NCBI GenBank assembly: GCA_035937155.1
Contig: DASYVJ010000057.1
Location: 1 to 64,000 of the forward strand
Direction of reading: 5' to 3'
Length of the DNA: 64,000 nt
DNA from: Palsa-870 sp035937155
Lineage (GTDB): Bacteria > Chloroflexota > Dormibacteria > Dormibacterales > Dormibacteraceae
Below are positions 59,638 through 64,000 of the stretch, piece after piece. The notes under the pieces are model-generated. The model was not told the DNA's origin and ran no database searches. It worked only from the letters and a program-made list of their open reading frames with translations. A program made the position numbers and the translations under genes. The number at the start of each line of letters is the position of its first letter. Within the stretch, counting starts at the first letter, position 1.

Positions 59638-60558
59638 TCAGGCAAGAAGAGAGAGCTGCTCAGGCTCAGGTGGCGGCTTGAGGACGACCCGGCGCCGGTC
59701 AGAGACCCCGTGGACGGCACGCAGGCGCGCCACCGTTTTCGTCGTCGGCTCGGCGAAGGCCGGTGGAAGGTAGGCACGCGCCAGATAGGCCTGTTCGTAA
59801 CGGGGCACCAGCTCGGGCCAGTGCTTGCCCAGGACGGACATGAAATGCTGGCGCGTTCCGTCCTTGAGGTGGAGCATGCCGGCCCAGAGCCCCGTGGCGC
59901 CGGCCGCGCGTGCAGCCTTGACCACGGCCTCGAGCCGATCCGGTCTGTCGGAGAGTCCGGGGAGGATCGGTGCCATGCCGACGCCCACGTCGATGCCGGC
60001 GGCAACCAGCTTCTCGATCGCGCGCAGCCGCTGTCTTGGATGCGCCGTCCCGGGCTCGGTCCGGCGCCAGATCTCGTCATCAACGGTGGGGATGCTGACA
60101 GTGATGTGCAGGTTGGCGCGGCGCGCGAGCTCCGACAGGACGTCGAGGTCGCGGACGATCATCGGTCCGCGCGTGATCATCGCGGTCGGGTTCGAGAAGT
60201 CGCGTAGGACCTGGAGGCACTGGCGGGTCAGCTTGAAACGGCCTTCGGCCGGCTGGTAAGGATCGGTGGCGGCGCCGATCACGATCGTCTCTTTGCGCCA
60301 CGAGCGCCGCGACAGCTCGCTGCGCAGGACTCCGGCCACGTTGACCTTCACTCGGATCGCGCGCCCGTAGCGATCGTCGAAAGGCCGGTCAGCGCGCAGC
60401 TCGAAAGCCCGCACGTAGCAGAAGGCGCAGCGGTGCTCGCAGCCCGTGTAGGGATTGAGCGACCAGGCAAAACCCATCCCCTTGACCGGGTTCAAAGCCG
60501 ACTTGCACTGGACCTCCAGGTAGTCGACGTCCGCCAGACGGGCCTCCGGGGCGTCCAT
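59638..60558 (-). CDS. Radical-SAM protein, SPL-like (Rv2578c type)
   Basis: 306 aa. The cluster motif CEHRCAFCY is near residues 41-49. The layout NPYTGCEHRCAFCYVR, GAATDPYQPAEGRFKLTRQ, ITRGPMIVRDLDVL matches the Rv2578c/SPL-like radical-SAM family related to spore photoproduct lyase; the exact substrate is unknown, DNA repair being plausible. The ATG at 60558 is leaderless from TATCAT, with an SOS-box-like site against it. Operon with the 98-aa and coiled-coil genes. Confidence 0.87.
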   Translation of the reverse strand: MDAPEARLADVDYLEVQCKSALNPVKGMGFAWSLNPYTGCEHRCAFCYVRAFELRADRPFDDRYGRAIRVKVNVAGVLRSELSRRSWRKETIVIGAATDPYQPAEGRFKLTRQCLQVLRDFSNPTAMITRGPMIVRDLDVLSELARRANLHITVSIPTVDDEIWRRTEPGTAHPRQRLRAIEKLVAAGIDVGVGMAPILPGLSDRPDRLEAVVKAARAAGATGLWAGMLHLKDGTRQHFMSVLGKHWPELVPRYEQAYLARAYLPPAFAEPTTKTVARLRAVHGVSDRRRVVLKPPPEPEQLSLLA

Positions 60559-60564
60559 CCCCCG

Positions 60565-60593
60565 ATGATAGAACAGATGTTCGGTCTGTTAAC
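60565..60593 (-). promoter_or_regulatory. Leaderless promoter with SOS-box-like operator
   Basis: The -10 TATCAT (60570-60565) is exactly six bases from the radical-SAM ATG. GAACATCTGTTC (60582-60571), the GAAC-N4-GTTC core of actinobacterial/Gram-positive LexA boxes, occupies the spacer. A TTAACA (60592-60587) is the candidate -35, and CTGTTAACAG (60586-60595) is a perfect palindrome. Binding would block RNA polymerase. Confidence 0.6.
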
Positions 60594-60650
60594 AGGCTGA
60601 GTTGTAGCCGATTTTAGTTGAGGTTGACTGGTCCCCGGAGTGCCGGTGGA

Positions 60651-60697
60651 GGGCAATCAGTAAGTCCCATCCTTATCGCCGCTTGCGCGCTGGGCCC
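60651..60697. repeat. Dispersed 47-bp repeat, copy 2
   Basis: Matches 40461-40507 with one 1-base indel and a substitution. It lies 6 bp past the 3-prime end of the nth gene. Confidence 0.75.
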
Positions 60698-60702
60698 TTG
60701 CC

Positions 60703-61440
60703 TCAAACCGCCCGTTTGCGGCGGCGGGGCTTCGGTCGGGTCAGCGATGAAGGACAGAAGTCGTTCAGGACGCATTCCTCGCAGCGCGGGCGGCGGGCTA
60801 TGCAGACCCGACGACCGTGCAGGATCAGCCTCAGCGACAGCCCAGTCCACTCCTCTTGCGGCACCATCGCACACACTTGGTGCTCGATCTTGACCGGGTC
60901 GCGAGTCCTCACCAAACTCAGCCGGTTGGTCAGCCGCGTCACGTGGGTGTCGACCGGGAATCCCGGCACTCCGAACCCAACTCCAAGGATGACGTTTGCG
61001 GTCTTGCGACCGATCCCAGGGAGCTTGACGAGGTCCTCCATGGTGTTCGGCACGACACCGCCGAACAGCTCAACGATCTTCCGGCTCGCATCGATGATCC
61101 GCCGCGTCTTCAACCGAAAGAAACCGGTCGGCTTGATCAGCTGCTGGACCACGGCGGGGTCCGCCGCGGCCAGGTCACCCGGGGTCGGATAGCGGTTGAA
61201 CAGCTCCGGCGTGACCAGGTTGACGGAGCGATCAGTCGTTTGCGCGGACAAGATCGTCGCGATCAGGAGCTGGAACGGATCTTGGTGCTCGAGCTCCGTG
61301 ACTGCCGGATACAGCTCGCGCAATCGCTCGATGGTCGGGAGCACCCGCTGCTTTGCACCGCGCGGCGGCGCGGGCGTCATCCACGATTGCTTTGCCTTCT
61401 TCCGGCTCTTTGGAGTCTTTTTCGCGAGGACCTTAGCCAA
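60703..61440 (-). CDS. nth: Endonuclease III
   Basis: 245 aa from the TTG at 61440. Helix-hairpin-helix LPGIGRKTANVILG with the catalytic Lys, catalytic Asp in FPVDTHV, and the [4Fe-4S] cysteines CIARRPRCEECVLNDFC (C-x6-C-x2-C-x5-C). It removes oxidised pyrimidines and cuts the AP site. The TTG overlaps the yqeY stop by 8 bp; an in-frame ATG at 61473 would add 11 residues. Confidence 0.93.
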   Translation of the reverse strand: MAKVLAKKTPKSRKKAKQSWMTPAPPRGAKQRVLPTIERLRELYPAVTELEHQDPFQLLIATILSAQTTDRSVNLVTPELFNRYPTPGDLAAADPAVVQQLIKPTGFFRLKTRRIIDASRKIVELFGGVVPNTMEDLVKLPGIGRKTANVILGVGFGVPGFPVDTHVTRLTNRLSLVRTRDPVKIEHQVCAMVPQEEWTGLSLRLILHGRRVCIARRPRCEECVLNDFCPSSLTRPKPRRRKRAV

Positions 61441-61882
61441 GGAGCTTGCGTGCCGCGGCCGCGACCTGCGCACCTTCGGCCCGGCCTGCGAGCCGCGCGG
61501 TCGCCGTCTTCATGACCAGTCCAAATCCCTTCGGACCCTCGGGTTTCAGATCAGCGATGACGGCAGCCACTTCGGCCTCCACGTCCTGATCGCTCATCGC
61601 GGCTGGAAGGTAGGCCTTGAGCACTTCCATCTCCTCTTCCTCGCGAAGCGCCGAAGCCTCGCGCCCGGCCTTGCGGTAGACGTCGATCGCCTCCTCTCGT
61701 CGCTTCACCTCTTTGCGCGCAAGCCGTACGACAAGGTCGTCATCGATCTTTCCACCGGCCGCGCTCTCCTTGCTCGCCTTCACCAGCTCGCTCTTCAAAA
61801 GCGACAGCGTGTCCAGCGCGACGTCGTCGCGTCGCCTCCGCGAATCGATGAGCTCGGCCTGGATGCGGTCGTAGAGCGCCAT
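61433..61882 (-). CDS. yqeY: GatB/YqeY-domain protein
   Basis: 149 aa, starting MALYDRIQAELIDSRRRRDDVALDTLSLLKSEL and ending in the YqeY tail GPKGFGLVMKTATARLAGRAEGAQVAAAARKLLG. Related to the GatB C-terminal tRNA-binding domain. GACAAT (61895-61890) places the transcript start next to the ATG. First of yqeY-nth. Confidence 0.9.
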   Translation of the reverse strand: MALYDRIQAELIDSRRRRDDVALDTLSLLKSELVKASKESAAGGKIDDDLVVRLARKEVKRREEAIDVYRKAGREASALREEEEMEVLKAYLPAAMSDQDVEAEVAAVIADLKPEGPKGFGLVMKTATARLAGRAEGAQVAAAARKLLG

Positions 61883-61913
61883 GGCGGCGATTGTCACACA
61901 TGCACCGATCGCC

Positions 61914-61919
61914 GATAAT
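61914..61919 (+). promoter_or_regulatory. -10 element GATAAT for the 61928 gene
   Basis: GATAAT ends eight bases before the ATG at 61928; near-leaderless. The divergent yqeY uses a separate GACAAT box. Confidence 0.45.
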
Positions 61920-61927
61920 CGGCCCCT

Positions 61928-62698
61928 ATGCCAGTGATTCTGCTCGTTGGGCCGTTCGTGGCTTTGATCGGCATCGGGGCCATCTACTTCGTTCTCCGCC
62001 GCAAATCGGTGGACAAGCGCTCCATGTATTCCGCTCGACGCTCCCAGATCGAACACAAGGTGCGCGCCGCGCGGCAGCGCACACTCGTGCAGCACGGACG
62101 GCCTGAAGCTCCCCCGGCCCCGGCGGGTCCTCAACAGACATCGGTCTACACTCCCCCGGCCGCGCCGGGAGCCACCTACGAACCGTCTGCCTACGAGCCC
62201 CCACCGGCGGCTCCCCCGGCTGTGGGGAAGGGGATGCAGGAGGCACAAGCCCCTTCGCCTTGGGACGTCGGCCCAACTGCCCCAGCCCCGAGCCAGTTCG
62301 CGGTTCCGGAACCGGCGCAGGTGCCCGAACCCACTTTTGAACCTGCCCCGACCGAGGCTGCCTGGACGCCGACCGCGGCTCCACCTGAGCCGGCGATGCC
62401 TGTGGAGCCCGTCAGACCGGCGAGTCCGGCGGCCGCCCCGGCCGCGTGGGCGGTGGTGTCCGAAGCGAAGGAGTCAGCCTCAGTAGCCTCGGATCAGCCG
62501 AAGAAGAAAGGCAAGAAAGGGGAATCCACCGGTGCCTGGCAGCTGGCCTCAGGCGAGGCGCCAGGCGATGAAGCCGATGAGGCACCCAGGATGCCTGCCC
62601 AGACGGTCGCCATCGCCCAGTACGCGGTGCTCGTGGTCGGCCTGGTAGCGGTCCTGATCGGCGTGCTCATCATGGTCGCGAGCGTACCGATCAAGTAA
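61928..62698 (+). CDS. Membrane-anchored Pro/Ala-rich protein
   Basis: 256 aa with a TM helix at each end (ILLVGPFVALIGIGAIYFVL and AQYAVLVVGLVAVLIGVLIMVAS) and a long Pro/Ala/Thr-rich low-complexity middle. No family is recognised. The 3-prime end overlaps the cofD stop by 8 bp. Confidence 0.7.
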   Translation: MPVILLVGPFVALIGIGAIYFVLRRKSVDKRSMYSARRSQIEHKVRAARQRTLVQHGRPEAPPAPAGPQQTSVYTPPAAPGATYEPSAYEPPPAAPPAVGKGMQEAQAPSPWDVGPTAPAPSQFAVPEPAQVPEPTFEPAPTEAAWTPTAAPPEPAMPVEPVRPASPAAAPAAWAVVSEAKESASVASDQPKKKGKKGESTGAWQLASGEAPGDEADEAPRMPAQTVAIAQYAVLVVGLVAVLIGVLIMVASVPIK

Positions 62699-63599
62699 AA
62701 GCTTCGAGGATCCTGGCGGCCAGCGCGCCGCCACCGTCGCTCATCACCGTATCGAGCACGAGCGTTCGAAAGCCCAGTTCGTCCACCGCGCTGGTGAGGT
62801 CCTTGTCGCGGGTGTCGAGCACGAAACCGGAGGCGAGATCGCGGTACATCCGCGCCACCTCGACCGGAGTCGGTGGCGGACCGACCGCTCGCATCATCTC
62901 CACCGTCGGGCCCTTCAGCGAAGCGCCGCCGACGATCGGCGTGATCGCCACAGTGCGGTCACGCGGGATGTGAGAACCGATGACCTTGATGATCGGTGCG
63001 ATCGAGATCAGCGGGTTGGACGGCCCGATGATGACGAGCTCCGCATCATTCAGCGCCGACATCACCTCGCGCGTTGGCTGCGCAGAGTCGATGCCGTCGA
63101 ACTGAATCGCGCGGAGCGCAGGTCCCAGTCGTTCGCGCACGAAGTACTCCTGAAACGAAAGCACCCCGCTGGCGGTGACGAACCGCGTCCTCACCCGCTC
63201 ATTGGTCATGGGCAACACACGTGTGTCGACGCCGAATCGCCTGCACAACTCGAGCGCACACTCGGTGAGCGTGCATCCGCGGCGCAGCATCGCGGCGCGG
63301 ACAAGGTGCGTCGCGAAATCCTTGTCGCCGATGCGAAACCAGGCCGGCTGACCCATCCGGGCAAGCGCTTCGAGAACGTGGAAGGAATCGCCGTTGATTC
63401 CGTAACCGGCTTCGTGATTGAAGACGCCTGCCAGCCGGTAGATCACCGCATCGACGTCAGGTGAGACCAGCAGGCCCCAGAACTCGTCGTCGTCGGCGGT
63501 GTTAGCGACCACGGTGAGGTCACCAGGCGGCACCAGGGGCTGGAAAGCGGCCGCAAGCTTGGCGCCGCCGGTGCCGCCGGCCAAGAGAACAATTCTCAG
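62691..63599 (-). CDS. cofD: 2-phospho-L-lactate transferase
   Basis: About 302 aa if it starts at the CTG at 63599, or 297 aa from a TTG at 63584. The first beta strand RIVLLAGGTGGAKLAAAF lies just before the TTG, so the start must be upstream; the only codons there are CTG (overlapping the cofE TGA as CTGA) and ATT. NTADDDEFWGL and IGPSNPLISIAPI are CofD/FbiA motifs. It joins phospholactyl or phosphoenolpyruvyl to Fo in F420 synthesis. Confidence 0.92.
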   Translation of the reverse strand: MRIVLLAGGTGGAKLAAAFQPLVPPGDLTVVANTADDDEFWGLLVSPDVDAVIYRLAGVFNHEAGYGINGDSFHVLEALARMGQPAWFRIGDKDFATHLVRAAMLRRGCTLTECALELCRRFGVDTRVLPMTNERVRTRFVTASGVLSFQEYFVRERLGPALRAIQFDGIDSAQPTREVMSALNDAELVIIGPSNPLISIAPIIKVIGSHIPRDRTVAITPIVGGASLKGPTVEMMRAVGPPPTPVEVARMYRDLASGFVLDTRDKDLTSAVDELGFRTLVLDTVMSDGGGALAARILEAFT

Positions 63600-64000
63600 C
63601 GGAACAGATCCTCTTCAGCCGGCCGGATGAGGTCGCGGCCGCGGCCGCTTCCCTGCAAGGTAAGACCCCGGATGATGACGGCGGGGGTCCGGGCGGTCTT
63701 GCCCATGACGAGGCCGGCGGCTGCCGCGAGCTCGTCAGCGATCGCGATGACGGTCGCATGAAGCGGCTTGCCTTCGTCGTCAACGCTGCCCCGCAGGTCG
63801 ATCGCCGCGGGCAGGCCGGCGACCCCAAGCGCGACGTTGAGGATGCCAAGCCGCCACGGGCGGCCGAACGTGTCGGAAACGATCACGCCGACGTCGACGC
63901 CCGCCAGCTCGAGCAGCCGGTTGCGCAGCCGGTTCGCGCTCGCATCGGGGTCTTCGGGCAGCAGCGTCACCTCATCAGTGCCCGGGACGTTGGAGTGGTC
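63596..64000 (-). CDS. cofE: Coenzyme F420:L-glutamate ligase, partial
   Basis: The gene runs off the right edge. Visible: DHSNVPG near the window end, TLLPEDPDASANRLRNRL, VGVIVSDTFGRPWRLG, NVALGVAGLPAAIDLRG and the C-terminal MGKTARTPAVIIRG, all CofE/FbiB N-domain motifs. It adds glutamates to F420-0. No C-terminal FMN domain is fused, unlike mycobacterial FbiB. Coupled with cofD by a 4-bp overlap. Confidence 0.93.
   Translation of the reverse strand, partial: DHSNVPGTDEVTLLPEDPDASANRLRNRLLELAGVDVGVIVSDTFGRPWRLGILNVALGVAGLPAAIDLRGSVDDEGKPLHATVIAIADELAAAAGLVMGKTARTPAVIIRGLTLQGSGRGRDLIRPAEEDLFR

Noticed and set aside
1..64000. CRISPR array
   Set aside because: No series of regularly spaced 25-40 bp repeats. 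The repeats that exist are a pair or tandem pair.

Overview
The window is GC-rich, coding-dense bacterial chromosome with short intergenic gaps (none reaches 300 bp) and many GTG/TTG starts. The gene set mixes actinobacterial-type functions (coenzyme F420 genes cofE/cofD and an F420-associated zincin, a HelY-like Ski2 helicase, an HspR-like regulator, a MoaD-MoaE fusion) with an ATP-type PEP carboxykinase and an archaeal-style ATP-dependent DNA ligase. This points to a Terrabacteria lineage near Actinomycetota/Chloroflexota, plausibly an uncultured soil group such as Dormibacterota. The placement is inference; there is no rRNA in the window.

Layout. 1-9.3 kb: MBL hydrolase, pyrE-dihydroorotase, YlxP, HelY-like helicase, two SDR-fold proteins, a F420-associated zincin. 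9.0-16.9 kb: HspR-like regulator with a zinc-ribbon protein, MntP-like exporter, enoyl-CoA hydratase plus acyl-CoA carboxyltransferase, a 47-bp tandem repeat, HlyIII, a UbiA-like membrane protein with a MenG/UbiE-type methyltransferase, GNAT and YjbR proteins. 17-24.4 kb: membrane proteins, a NarL-type two-component system, MOSC protein, secreted protein. 24.5-31.7 kb is the most accessory-looking part: two tRNA-Arg genes in opposite orientation around a lipoprotein gene, a paralogous lipoprotein, a cell-wall amidase, a tyrosine recombinase, a cyclic-nucleotide-binding protein, and a 2.7-kb block with two GT87-like membrane proteins bracketed by a perfect 33-bp direct repeat. 31.7-41.6 kb: SufR-like regulator, NAD(P)HX epimerase, DNA-ligase-associated exonuclease, ATP-dependent ligase, a third GT87-like protein, ClpP, methyltransferase, MoaD-MoaE. 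41.6-52.9 kb: pckA, VWA protein-amidase-MBL operon, LysR divergent from a PccB-like carboxyltransferase, GH15 glucoamylase. 52.9-64 kb: Zn-alcohol dehydrogenase, DUF72, CHASE2 adenylate cyclase, Ser/Thr kinase, a radical-SAM operon with an SOS-box-like operator, nth, yqeY, and cofD-cofE running off the right edge.

Regulatory reading. The clearest unlabelled signal is at gene starts. About 29 first-in-transcript genes have a TAnnnT-like -10 hexamer placed so that the predicted transcription start falls on, or within about five bases of, the initiation codon. This is the signature of leaderless mRNAs. In four divergent pairs a single 7-bp TAnnnTA element (TACGATA three times, TAATCTA once) can act as the -10 box on both strands and put each transcript start at or next to its start codon. 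I used this to refine several starts. Genes inside operons, and a few others, have ordinary Shine-Dalgarno sequences instead.
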